NCBI GenBank assembly: GCA_963978905.1
Contig: OZ022256.1
Location: 22,383,743-22,447,742, forward strand
From: Trichostrongylus colubriformis
Taxonomy: Eukaryota; Nematoda; Chromadorea; Rhabditida; Trichostrongylidae
Direction: 5' to 3'
Length of the DNA stretch: 64,000 nucleotides
The position numbers were made by a program, and so were the translations under genes. Shown here piece after piece: positions 22,180-32,746 of the stretch (position 1 is the first letter of the stretch; each line of letters starts with the position of its first letter). Under the pieces are notes generated by a model, which was given only the letters and a program-made list of their open reading frames with translations, had not been told where the DNA came from and ran no database searches.

Positions 22180-22582
22180 ATTAGCTGCAAGGGGCTGCGC
22201 CAAACGACATACACCCGTTGCGATGAGTCATCGTCGCCCCTCGTTGCGTTCACAGCCCGCCCTCCCGCGTGGGGAACTATTTGGTCATGTGAAAGGGCTG
22301 CAACGGTTCCCTAATCCTGGAATGTGCCTTTAAGTCTGTCGAGTATAAGGGATAAAGTAGGGTATTAGGTACTCTCAACTCTTTCAGAATGAGTGCTCAT
22401 TGCAGCTGCTTCAGACTATGCTGTGCTATGTACATCCATCTTTCAAGTTTTGATCTGGTATGTAGCTATTTTATAATGTAAGCGGTATGGTTATGGGGAA
22501 GTTCAGCCCCCATCGGAGATGAAGATAGATGCTTTCGGAAGTACTTGAAGTTTTCGATTAATAAAGTACTTGGAGTATTCAT
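22180..22582. repeat. 403-bp direct repeat, right copy
   Basis: Copy of 16787-17191. Upstream it abuts AT-rich PLE sequence (ending CAGTGCT); downstream it continues into unrelated host DNA. It includes a second copy of the TTAA-flanked end AATCCTGGAATGTGCCTTTAA. A target duplication this long is not expected of an ordinary retroelement insertion. Confidence 0.85.
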
Positions 22583-23247
22583 TAAATATTTGATTAAGGC
22601 TTGAAACTATTTCGGACTCATGCACTATCTTCAATATTCGTTATTGCGAAGCGCTGGGCGGGAGACCACGCGAATGATGGTGGAAGTGAGTCAGGTGAGG
22701 TAGAGAGACGCGGTAAAGGCCGAAAGGTCTACTCATAGCGTCCTATTACCTTTGCTACAGGTTTGAATGGCTATGGTTTGATTAACTGCTGACCTGCAAT
22801 GAAGGTGTTATATGAGTAACCACCGACAGGTATATTTAACGCGCAGGGAAGTGGGTTTACTGTGATCTCGCAGGCGTATGTTTCACTTCTATAACACTGA
22901 AAATCGTGTTTTTAATCACCCGAGAAGCGCTCTGTGGATGAACCCCCAGATGAATGTGACCTGATCATTGGTACGAGACGTGTGCTACAAATTGTTAGTT
23001 GATTTATTTGTTTGGCTTCAACTCTTGCTCATTAGTCAGAATAATGAACTGCATTCAAAGAACGCTAAGCTCGTCTAGACCCGTTTCTCATCGTAAAAAG
23101 GAGAATGTGGAACGAAAAGCTACAAGCCACTGATAGCCCTACTGGAATAAGTATGTTGCGTAGCAGTATTTCGATGTGCTGATTAGTGATACTATGCGTG
23201 AGTCATCTACTTTTTATCTATATTGCCTAGTCCTTGGAGTTCGTTCA
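22583..23247. other. no supported gene
   Basis: Unique-looking sequence between the PLE right repeat and the next MITE; nothing coding or structured was recognised. Confidence 0.35.
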
Positions 23248-23510
23248 AAGGAATCGCCCACAAAAAAATGAGTTCCTTTGTTACCCATACGTTTATTTGT
23301 ATTTGCCTAACAAAGGCCGCATGCGAAATTTCACGAGAAGAAGTGAGGAATCAGCGAAGATACAGCTCTCCGAGTTCTTGGACGGATGGGCGGATCCTCC
23401 GAATAAAAGCCCCTTACTATCGTCCGCTATGGTTGGGAAAGGAGAGTAGGACTGTTTACGTAACTTTCTATTCCTAAAATGGGTCTCCGGCCGCGAAGGA
23501 CGACAGGATG

Positions 23511-24179
23511 ACAAGATTATAAGTTTCCGATCCGGCGCTCGGATACAGTAATTCAAAACGAAGCCGTTAAATCAAATGCGAAGGCGCACACGCACACAAT
23601 TTCTGCTTAAAGGCACTTGCGGGGTTATTTTATGCCCAGATACGGCTAACTAATTTAGAAACCATTAAATTGTTCCTCGATTTGTATATAACGAGAAATT
23701 TGCTTCAACTAGGCTAAACAACCGCTTACGCGCATCCGCCTAAGCCTAGAGGGAGGGAACTTCTTCTCCAAGGCTCAGGCTAACACAGGATAAAAAAAAG
23801 AACGTATTTGCTTCATTAACATCGTTTCTTTACAAAATTCGAACCCGCTTCGGCTGGCGCTGACTTTCCTGCGCTCTAACCATAGCGTTAGAGAGGCATT
23901 TCTCCATTATCTCCCTATAGCAAAAATGAGTGATATAAACCCCTGCTGGGACCTCGATGATCCGATAATTCGCATTTCTGATCACCCTAATACCCACCCT
24001 ATGACGCAATTTTGTCGCCGCACTTTCATTCCGTGAGGGCTTTTTCAAAAATCACTGCGGGGTCAGACACCAGACGGAAGGGTAGTCGACGCTCACTTTT
24101 GACAGTGGTCCCGGACGGAAGAGTAGTCGACGCTCACATTACTGTATCCGAGCGCCGCATCGGGAACTTATAATCTTGT
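23511..24179. mobile_element. MULE-like non-autonomous element with about 40-bp TIRs
   Basis: ACAAGATTATAAGTTTCCGA at 23511 has its inverted partner ending at 24179, extending through CGGCGCTCGGATACAGTAA with few differences. The flanks CGACAGGATG (23501-23510) and CGACTGGATG (24180-24189) form a 10-bp duplication with one mismatch, in the size range of Mutator-like elements. The interior has two tandem copies of GACGGAAG.GTAGTCGACG near 24072 and 24115 and a tRNA-like patch. No transposase is present. Confidence 0.65.
23836..23897 (-). other. tRNA-like segment (pol III A and B boxes)
   Basis: On the minus strand, ATGGTTAGAGCGC resembles a tRNA A box and GGTTCGAATT fits the B box, about 40 bases apart. 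The anticodon and acceptor stems do not pair properly, so this is not a functional tRNA. It is probably a tRNA-derived SINE fragment carried in the MULE-like element. Confidence 0.35.
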
Positions 24180-24719
24180 CGACTGGATGAGCACCTGCTC
24201 AGAAGCCCCTCCATTCGGGCCGAGACTTTGCAGTGCTGTATCTTAGCAGGATTCACATTTTACCACGTGAAACCTTACTTGTGGTCCACATTAGGACGAA
24301 TGCAACATTAATATATGATTAACAGAAAACTTCTGTTTTCGTGGACGATTCCTTCAAGCGAGCGTCAAAGGTTTATCTCTCCAGAAAGGGTTCCTAATGA
24401 TGGTTTGGAAGGATTTCATCAGGTGTTGACGAAAATTCCTGTCTATAAGAGTATAGTGTAGAATAGATCCAAGTTCTTCCACTCATTTGACGCTGAATTC
24501 ATAGTTTGAGTAAATTTTTATTAGCTGCCTCTGAAGTGGTCAGATGTACGACCATTCGAAGTCGACAGATTTTATTTTGTCGTCTGTACTAATATTAAGA
24601 CACGTCGTACTTTGTGAAGTAAAGGAAAGACGTGATCTGCCTGCATGCTATTCCTCTCGGTCGGAAGCGCAATTGGTTGGAGAACGCTGGTTGGTTTATG
24701 TTAACATGTAACTGACTGA

Positions 24720-25440
24720 GGCTGTTTTTGCTCTACTCAAATCGTGCAACACCATGTTTTGCATTTGACCACCCAGGATCGGTCGGGCATCTAAAAGCGT
24801 CGATTTCTGAGAGCTAATGCTGTTAGGAATCGTTTCCTAATGCGGAAAACAACATATCTATTTGTCATTGTATCACTGTATAGAGTAGGTTCGTGTTTAA
24901 ACACTGCTACTGACAAAAATTGAGTTTTTTCAAATTTAGGAAGTTAGCGTCACAACCAGTAAAAGAGTAATCCTGTTTGAAAATTTATTTATAGAGGTGA
25001 GCAAATGTCTTGCTAATCGCCAAGCATTTCAAAGAAAAGTGTGGTCATTGCGTTTATGTTAGAAGGAACTATCCAAAAATTACGGTTCCCCACAATCGCG
25101 TGCGAAAGCTCCGGCAGTTACCACCAAATTTTTGCTTTCTTACAGATAATCTTGCCTAACTGTTCCCAGAATCATTATAAAAATGTACGTATAGTGCAGC
25201 TCGAGTCGTGTAGATCATAATTGCTCAGGTCTTTGACAAAGTCAGCGTAAGAAATTGATCTTGCAGTAACTCGGAATTCAGCATGGAATTTCCTAAGTGA
25301 TGACTGTAACTGTTCAGATTGATAAGAAAAATCATTATGAAACGTGCATGCACATGTATAACAATGGATTTGCTTTGGTGCTGATTGCTGCATATGCCGT
25401 TTGAGAGCGTGTGTCAAAGCTTAACTACTCTTTGGAAGAG
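24720..25440 (-). pseudogene. diverged duplicated segment, possible zinc-finger coding remnant, copy 1
   Basis: Aligns in the same orientation with 38490-39230 at roughly 65-70% identity over more than 700 bp. Shared blocks include GAATCATTATAAAAATGTACGT, ACATGTATAAC and CAATGGATTTG. On the minus strand an acceptor-like TTTTCAAACAG precedes DYSFTGCDANF (DYSSIGCGGSF in the other copy). Another stretch reads QIHCYTCACTFHNDF, so cysteine/histidine fingers are possible. Frames are broken. I do not recognise a specific family; a repeat without a host function is also possible. Confidence 0.35.
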
Positions 25441-25787
25441 AAGGGGTCAGAAATTTGTTATTTTGCATATTCGAAGATATATGGTTCTAGCATATGACCA
25501 CGATACTTCTCAGAAAGCCAAAAATAATGTTATAAAACTAGTGTAACACCATGTGTTGCAATAGTTTTTTTCCACAGTACTGGGCCATTATTTGGGTAAC
25601 GTATAAAAAAGTGGGTACTGTTTTCTCATTACTGCATGTGTCAGTTTTCGGGTAGACATGAATCAACTAAACAGGGTGCAAAAGCAGAAGACCATGCTCA
25701 AAACGTCTTAATGCCCAGTAATCTAAAGCGATCTTCGCACCTGAGATGCAAAGACCGGAAAGCGGTCGTCGGTCAGGAGGGATGGAT

Positions 25788-25830
25788 GGGGGAGAGGGGA
25801 GGGAGGGGGAGGGGGGGCAAAGGGTTGGGG
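25788..25830 (+). repeat. G-rich tract, potential G-quadruplex
   Basis: Repeated runs of three to seven G separated by A or short linkers on the plus strand (GGGGGAGAGGGGAGGG type). It could form a G-quadruplex; a similar tract is near 63577-63598. Confidence 0.5.
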
Positions 25831-25839
25831 TATTTCTCC

Positions 25840-26819
25840 AGGCCACAGTTGATCTCTGTGAGGAGTATAAATGCTCCCACAGTTACCTTCATTTTTTCGC
25901 CTCTGTCTGGATGGCTCGTACTCAAGGTGTATTTTCTTGGCGGCAATTTCGTCACAGTGCCAGATTGGATGTGTTCCTTCACTGCACGCAGGAACATGAC
26001 GCACTGGCACTGAACCCTTTCCTATCGACACTCCGATGGCATCTTTAGGTGTCGTTATGATGAGCTCAACGATAGCAGCCCTTTTTATGCACTTTTGTTT
26101 TCAGAGGTGAAGAAGAGACTCAGCATTCTCAGAATAATCTTATTATGTCTCTAGCTAAGTCAATTTGTCATGCTTTTTTTTATAGAACTTCATTGAACTG
26201 CTGCAATCAGAGAGCGCTGATTGTATATAGCCACCACCCATATCCGCACCATACAAACTCGAGGTGAGCATAAAAATAGAAAGTTCCCACCCAAAAAACA
26301 AAAAAAGTAATGGGTGGGACAAAGACTCGGCTAAAAATCCAATAAGTCTCCGCGTGTTTTACCTAACTCCCCCTAGTGAGTATAACTGCCTCCAGCACAT
26401 CGCACACACACATTTTCTCTGATGGCACATATGTGCACATTCATTCGTTGTACTCATTTCTCCTAGGTTTTTTTTTTCATCAAAATATTTGGTATCTCTA
26501 TACTCTCTGAATCAGAAGAGAGATTTCGAAATTTAGATGTTTACCATTCCAGATTCTTCCTTTTGTTGTTACAAATTTCTACGACTAGCACTGTTTTCCG
26601 ATGCACTAGAGTTCACGGTACCAACACCGTTCTCAAGGCAGTTACGGCTTCACATGACTAGCGCTATTTTTCAGTATAACAGCTATCACAAAATAGCGCC
26701 ATTATACCAGTTCGCTATTTTCCAATGCATTGACCTTTTTCAAAAAACTCGATTAGCTGGCACTGTCTATTAATGCAACAATTGTTCTACAAATTTAGTT
26801 GACTTCGTTTCGGGCTATT
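25840..26819. other. no supported gene
   Basis: Several overlapping open frames at 25.7-26.05 kb are due to the G-rich tract and GC content. None shows a recognisable domain. Confidence 0.3.
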
Positions 26820-26929
26820 TTTTAATTCTTTGCATTTCTTATTTGTGAGTTTCACTTTCTGTTCCTTACCATACTTTTAATTCTTTGCATTTCTTGTTTG
26901 TGAGTTTCACTTTCTGTTGCTCACCGTAT
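26820..26929. repeat. two-copy 55-bp tandem repeat
   Basis: TTTTAATTCTTTGCATTTCT starts at 26820 and again at 26875; the units (ending CTTTCTGTTSCTYACC) differ at only a few positions. Confidence 0.75.
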
Positions 26930-27194
26930 CGAAAATTTCGGTGGGGGATAATGCACGCCTGAACTGAACTTTCTATTCCTCTTAGTCACTTTCCTTTCCG
27001 TTTAGTCAATCTGTTGACAGCTGCCGTATTCGTCTGTCGAAATGAAGTTCGTTTAGTGCTTTACAGGTCTTCGGAATTTGAATGCGAGCATCTGAAGCCT
27101 CCATTATGTGGACAATGTTATTAGGTTGTTGCAAACTTCACCTGTTTGTTTTACTTTGAACTACTGTAACTTAGCTTAAACACAGGTTTATTAA

Positions 27195-28430
27195 TCTAAG
27201 GAAAAACCATCAAGATCTACACATGCTCGCCAACGAACAAGTAATAATTTTAAGCCTCCGCTGTAAAAGCCACTACTACGAAAATCAACGAAGTCAGGGA
27301 GGGTACATTCATCATCGTATAAATTAAAAAGGATAAAGGATAAAGTTTTCGGCGTTAATCAACCCCTTCCTGGGATGTACCGCACATTCTAGTTCCATTC
27401 TGAATCGTGGTAGCTGGTAAATGTGATGTGGCCTATACAATGACTTGCGGTGGCCAGCCGATGTTCAAGTCAGTGCTTTTATCCTCCCAGACGAGTCTGG
27501 TACCAATTCACCGACCCCGGAGGGATGGAAGGTTTGGTTGACTTGGGCGGGCTTTGATGCGGGATTTGATCCCAGCACCATGAGAGTGGGGTGCGCGCCA
27601 CCTGTCACTACACCACCTCCGCCCATCGTATAAATTGGTAAATTGTTTTCAACGCAATGACAAATAAAGGCTCGAAAGAAGTGATCGTCTATGGGGGAGA
27701 GGTCGGGAGAATACGCTGAACAATTTTCGCCGAGTGATTTGTGAGGTGTATGGCCTTGCGTTGTCCCGCAACAGGATCGGCTCTCGTCTATTCACTAGCA
27801 TCGGCCACAATTTTCACAACTTTCTATACATTTGTTCCAGATCACAACAGTAAGACTCTGCTATGACTGGCTGACCAGGTTGCAAGAAACTATAATGGAT
27901 TACACCCTTACAACACCACCACATAGTAACCATGACCTTTTTAGGATAAAGGTCATGTTTAGGAAAAGTTTTTTGAGGAGCATCCCTATCTATCCAGGCT
28001 AATCCCCGTTTTCTGTTATCATAAAGAACCCATTTTTCATCTACAGTTATAATGTTATCATAAAGAACCCATTTTTGATCTACAGTTATGATACGGTTTA
28101 CAAACGGCTTATTTTTATAGCGATCTAGGAGGTTAGAGCAGGTGTCAATACGTTCCAGACACTGCTCATCGCTCAGCTCATGAGGCACCCACTTCGACAT
28201 CTTCTTCACCTTGCCGATTTCCATCAAATGTCTAGCCACTGTAGAGTAATGTACGTCTAGGTCTTTTGCTGACGTACGAGTATTTGTCTCCGGATTTGCT
28301 CTCCTTAAATCTTCATTGGGCGACGACCTGCGGCCGCGACCCGACTTTCCTTCTGGGTCAAAAGCGCCAGAAGCTAATTTTCCAATACAGAGCTCCAATG
28401 CCCGTCTGCAAGGACAATTCGTCCTAAAAA
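27195..28430 (-). pseudogene. mariner transposase relic
   Basis: In minus-strand order the conserved mariner segments appear as follows. First come the helix-turn-helix end and linker (GKLASGAFDPEGKSGRG, then VARHLMEIGKVKKMSKWVPHEL). Next is the first catalytic aspartate region (ITVDQKWVLYDN), with this stretch duplicated in tandem, then KKVMVTMWW. In another frame there follow RDNARPYT-like and YSPDLSPIDDHFFRAF, and a C-terminal RWRACVDLDGFSLD-like end beyond the SINE. The N-terminal 60 or so residues, several frames and a SINE-split C-terminus show it is dead. Confidence 0.8.
27326..27623 (-). mobile_element. tRNA-derived SINE with perfect 13-bp target duplication
   Basis: CATCGTATAAATT occurs at 27313-27325 and 27624-27636. 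Read on the minus strand the 298-bp insert begins GGCGGAGGTGGTGTAGTGAC, with an A-box-like TGGTGTAGTG and a B-box-like GGATCAAATCC. It ends in a TTTATCC repeat tail. Related copies at 45745-46165 and 61448-61545 confirm a family. It inserted into the mariner transposase relic. Confidence 0.8.
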
Positions 28431-28498
28431 CACTGCTGAGGTTACGAGGTGCCTCCGCTGCGGAGTATTCCACTTCAAATTCACAACCCTTGACGACC

Positions 28499-29029
28499 GT
28501 GTGACACGACGTCGTGTTACACCATGTTGGCCGCGTGGGACCGTGTGGCACGATGTCGTGTCACAGTCTTGTAACCTATATTTTAAGTCTTTTTGAACTT
28601 TTCTTTAATTTTTTTTCATTATGTGTATCTCAAATATTAAGGTTTTCTACACAGAGCATAGTCCAAGAAAACAACTTTTGGTTGTTGAATTATTGAGCTT
28701 ATTAAGAGGGTGTAGATAACCATCAGTTATTCTGAAAACAGTCAATACACAGTCAATGTCTGCATCTGCTGCAACATTTTTGGCATGAGATGCAGCGTAT
28801 TTGCACCCTTAAATTTCGCACATTTTTTCATAACAGCTAACGCATCGCCTGCGATAATTCGCTTAAAAGCTTGCTACAAAGCTTAATACAAGAAAGCTTG
28901 ATTTAAATGTGGTCTATATATTATTATATATGCAGCTGGGAGCCTAATTACAATGCAAAAATGTGAAAAATGATGACTTCTCAAAAAAGGTGTCCCTGTG
29001 GGACCGTGTGACACGACATCGTGTCACAC
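28499..29029. repeat. three 24-bp palindromes bracketing an inserted segment
   Basis: Near-perfect palindromes lie at 28499-28522, 28543-28566 and 29006-29029, all of the form GTGTGACACGAC followed by its reverse complement. The last two share the longer context GTGGGACCGTGTG and so are direct repeats about 463 bp apart. They may be element termini or a target duplication. Confidence 0.6.
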
Positions 29030-29319
29030 GCGGAGCGTGGGAAAATCCCGCGCAGTCCCACGCTCCAGACAAGCAAAAAAGCCGCGGTCGTCATGAGATA
29101 AAGTATGATGGCTCTGTAGTCGAGTCGGTACATGATTATACGCAGCCCTGGAAAAGGCCGGCTGGAAAAATCAGAGCGACATTCATAAGAGTTTTTAAAA
29201 CAGCATAAAAAACCTACCAAATGGTATACCTGGTTTTTTCTGGGATGGAGAAGTTCAGAGTAGAAAATCTACTTGTTTATACGTACCTTCCGAGATTAGT
29301 TTTGCAACAGCCCGATAAA

Positions 29320-30430
29320 AACACGAAGCTCACAGACACCTGATTTACACTGAAGGTGAACCCTCGCCATTTTTCACTTTTTGCTGCTCAAAATCTGTTG
29401 ATACCACGAATTTCAATGCTGGCATGCATCTGCAATGAAAAACGACAATTACTTTCCAAAGAATCTTCATGGTCCAATGCATTCAGAGACCCTCGTACTG
29501 TAACTCAGCCACTCTATTTCTCTACATATTGACACTGCCGACAAGGATTACAACTATTTGCCTGCGCAGTCAGGGAAAAAATAAGCAGTTGATTGCGTTT
29601 CATGGCTTCCAGTCTGAAGAAAGAATAGAAGCCACGTGTTAGCCTCTCTCTCGTGATCCATTCATCCAAGTCAGAATCACAAAGGTGACACTACAGTTTC
29701 GGTCTGATTCTACTTCCCACTTCTTCGTTTTCCCTGTCATCTGCACATTCACCGGCGTAACTCAAACTTCGTTCCCGCTTAAATTGTTCCATAGCAGCAG
29801 GAATGTCAAGATGATAACTTTTATGCGTTCAGGTGTCCTAGGAACTTTTGCCTGATTTCACGTTCATTTCATTTTTATCTGAAAACCATGAAAAAAAAAC
29901 AGAGAAATCGTGGCACTGCAACCTCACGTTGCTTTTTTTCTTCTTCTTTTCGTTCCTTTATTTACCTTTCTCATCTTTCGTGTTAGTATCTATAAATGTG
30001 GTAATGAATAGCCTTAGGTGACCAACTGCCATTTTCACTGCTGTGGTTCGTAAAAACTGACGAAATCAAATGGAATGCAATTGGTCTAGAAATTGTCGAC
30101 AGAGCGCGTCGCAAGCGGCGCCCCCAGCTGACGATGCGTCAATGACAGCGTCGCAGAGTAAGAATACAGCATAACATTTGCCAAGCTCCTTGTGCTCCTT
30201 TTGTGCTCTGTTATTGAGCATAAAGAACCAAAGTGAGTTAAAGCATGCTTCGATTATCACCCGTATGCAAAGTGGCATCGTGACATCATGACAGCAATCG
30301 GCGCAATTTTGTAACCCCAGGCCCACAATTTGTAACAAGTGTCTTCAAGATCCTTAGTTGAAGAAACAGCTGATAATATTTATGCTGCTCTCCTGCTCTC
30401 ACTATCGATGCCATACATATATGATTCTAC
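29320..30430. other. no supported gene
   Basis: No domain, repeat or RNA recognised. The minus-strand frame at 30066-30338 is cysteine-rich but has no splice or family support. Confidence 0.3.
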
Positions 30431-30439
30431 AGTGTCCCG

Positions 30440-31705
30440 CTGCTTCATCGGAAGAAACGGTCGTTTGGCGCGTCGCCTTGCAGCTCATTTGCCAGGGGGC
30501 ACATGGGCTGTAGTTGCCAGCCCAACACCGACCATTGTACGCATCTTCTGCGCCAGGCAACTCGTCCACAGCACAAACCTTCAGATTCAAATGGGTGATA
30601 TTTACCACATAAAGGACCTTATTAAAGAAGCACTGCAAATTACTGAGAGGAAGCTCGTATCACAACTTCCAAATGTTTGTATTAGGTTTATGTAGAATGA
30701 ATAGCCAAAACGGATCATTTTTTTCTAAACGCCATAACTTCGCTCTGACTCAACTTTATCTGTCGAACTAAAAACCATTCGGATTTACACAACTTTGCCA
30801 ACGTCTGGTAAAGAAAATATGCCATCATGATCAAATACTGGATTGCGGAAATAAACAAAGTCAACGATGGCATTTTCAACTTGCATCGTATCGGCGAACT
30901 CTTTCTGACGCAGGTTTTCATCAACAACCCGGAAAAAGTTGTAATCCGTCAGGGATAGGTCTGGGAAATGTCTTGATGTGCAGCAGTTTTTGCCGGATGA
31001 CTTGCGAAGTGTGGGGTTTTGCGTTGTTTTGCGCACCCAGCAAAAACTGATGGAGTTAGGCATCAAGACTCTCCCTCACCCCACTTATTCCTCAGACCTG
31101 TACCCAATGGATGACCACTTTTTCCGGGTTCTCGATGCCAACCTGCGTCAGAAGAGGTTCGTCGATACTATGCATGGTAAAAATGCCAATCTTGACTTTA
31201 TTAATTCTCACAATCTAGAATTTGATCATTATGGCATATTTTCTTTACCAGATCGTTAGCAAAATTCTGTAGATTCGAATGGTTTTTATTTCGACAAATA
31301 AAGGTGTGTCTGAGCGAAGTTCTGGCCAGTTATGTTTTGGCCATTTATTCTGCTTACACCTAATAGTACATTCAACCCGGAGTAAACAAGCAGTTTTTCC
31401 CACTGTTGAAAATGTAGTGGAGATGAAAAAAAGCCGAAAGCGGAAAAAAATTGCCAGAATCCACGCTTAGTTCGCCAATAAAATGAGATTTGTAATAGTT
31501 AGTGGTTTGAAGTTTTTATTTAACAAAGCTTTTGTATGACAATTATCAACTGCGAACCTCTAAAGGATCGTTGATGTGAACGAGTCATCCGTCGAAGAAG
31601 ATGCGTCGAATGGCAGGCGTTAGGGTGGCAGCAACGGCCCGTGGGCCCCACTGGCAAATTGGCTGCGGAAAGCCGCGTCATACGACATACACCCCCCCCC
31701 CATCG
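30440..31705. mobile_element. inverted-repeat element A, copy 2, split by a mariner derivative
   Basis: The left part 30440-30680 and right part 31366-31705 match copy 1 at 16275-16810, including the central AAATGTAGTGGAGATGAAAA-like block and CATCCGTCGAAGAAGATGC. The mariner derivative at 30682-31363 interrupts the centre. Confidence 0.55.
30682..31363. mobile_element. inverted dimer of a mariner 3' half
   Basis: TA at 30680-30681 and 31364-31365 flank TTAGGT..ATG.AGAATGAAT and its inverted partner. Both arms encode the end of a mariner transposase, reading outward from the centre. The right arm gives LGIKTLPHPTYSSDLYP, HFFRVLDANLRQK and a FINSHNLEF-like tail; the left arm gives the mirror image with frameshifts. 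It is thus a head-to-head dimer of the transposase C-terminal region and 3' end, and cannot encode a working enzyme. The closest relative here is 59954-60615. Confidence 0.75.
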
Positions 31706-31759
31706 GCTGTGGATCAGCAGCTGCGGATCTTGTCCGCCCACCCGGAGATGGTTGGACGC

Positions 31760-32745
31760 TCGTTTCATTGAAGAGATTGGCTCGGAGATTTGAAAGCGAA
31801 TCCAAAGGTTTCCACGCTACTCCACCCACACGATAATTGGCAGAATATCAAATGTCACAGCCACCAGAAATGGAGCAGTTTGAGTGCCTTACCAGTTTGT
31901 GTAAGTCAGACAAGTGTGAGTGGCTAGGATATTTTAATATGTTGCTCTTCTCTGAGGAAGGAACTGCAGGACGTAATTGGAGGCGGAAGCATGGCACTCT
32001 CTGTTAATCATGGAAAGGTGCACAACTGGTAGAGTATGTAGTAGAAAAGCATCTCCTTATGTGGCAGTGGCTGAATGTCAGATCAGATCTATTTGCACCG
32101 AAGTTTCCCAAAAAGGCCACAATCATTGCTATACCAGCCGACAGCGCTCTAATTGTAAGTACTATACTGTTTGTACCAATCACCCCCAAAGCTAACTAGC
32201 TCTTGCTTTCACAGTTTTTCGAATAGCAACTGATTTGTCTTTTAAGATGACCATGGTGAATACCAGTATTTTGCCTGTAAAAGGCAAGAAATAATATCGG
32301 GTTGGGCCTTCAGATTCCCTTCATTCTTATCTCTCTTAATCTAGCATTTTCTGAATACTGCTCGATCAGACTTTAGAGCGTCGCATAGGAAGTGCGTAAT
32401 TTGATTAACTACCTGCATTCGAATTGTGTACCCATGGGGTTCCTTATAATCGTAGTTTGTGAACTTTAAGTAGCTATTCACTCATTGTAGGTAAGTGGTG
32501 GAAGACAATGATGACTATGCTGTCTATAAATAAAGTAGCAATGTTTTGAAGCAGTAGTCGTATGCGTTGCAAGATTTGTGCACCGATCTAATTAAACTTG
32601 GGAAATACTAGTTGCATCTTTACAGTAATCGGGAAATCATGATGTCGTCCTGACAATAGTTCCTTTTTCTTTGACATCCGCTCCACAGCATAACGTCATC
32701 CACAAGTTTTTAAAATGTGTTAAATGTGGCTATGTACTGTTTTCC
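31760..32745. other. no supported gene
   Basis: No coding or structural signal that I can support. Confidence 0.3.
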
Positions 32746-32746
32746 C

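Larger units (their letters stand above)
23248..24357. mobile_element. MITE family F1, full-length copy interrupted by a second element
   Basis: Ends are AAAGGAATCGCCCACA on the left and TGGACGATTCCTT on the right, which are inverted relatives. Inside are the family blocks CGCATGCGAAATTTCACG, GATGGGCGGATC and CAGTGCTGTATCTTAGC, arranged as diverged inverted arms like the 4.7-kb copy. The centre is broken at 23511 by a 669-bp insertion. Without the insertion the element would be about 430 bp. Confidence 0.6.
27121..29318 (-). mobile_element. degenerate mariner element with nested insertions
   Basis: The left terminus TTAGGTTGTTGCAAACTTC follows TA at 27119-27120. A degenerate inverted partner, TTTTGCAACAGCCCGATA, ends near 29318. 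TTAGGTTG-type ends are known from Hsmar1-like mariners. Minus-strand transposase remains lie between. A SINE sits near the C-terminal end, and a segment bracketed by 24-bp palindromes sits near the N-terminal end. This explains why the element is about 0.9 kb longer than a usual 1.3-kb mariner. Confidence 0.6.

Noticed and set aside
16787..22582. Treating the 404-bp direct repeats as LTRs of the PLE
   Set aside because: The left repeat continues without a break into a host repeat element, and its homologue elsewhere crosses the same boundary without PLE sequence.
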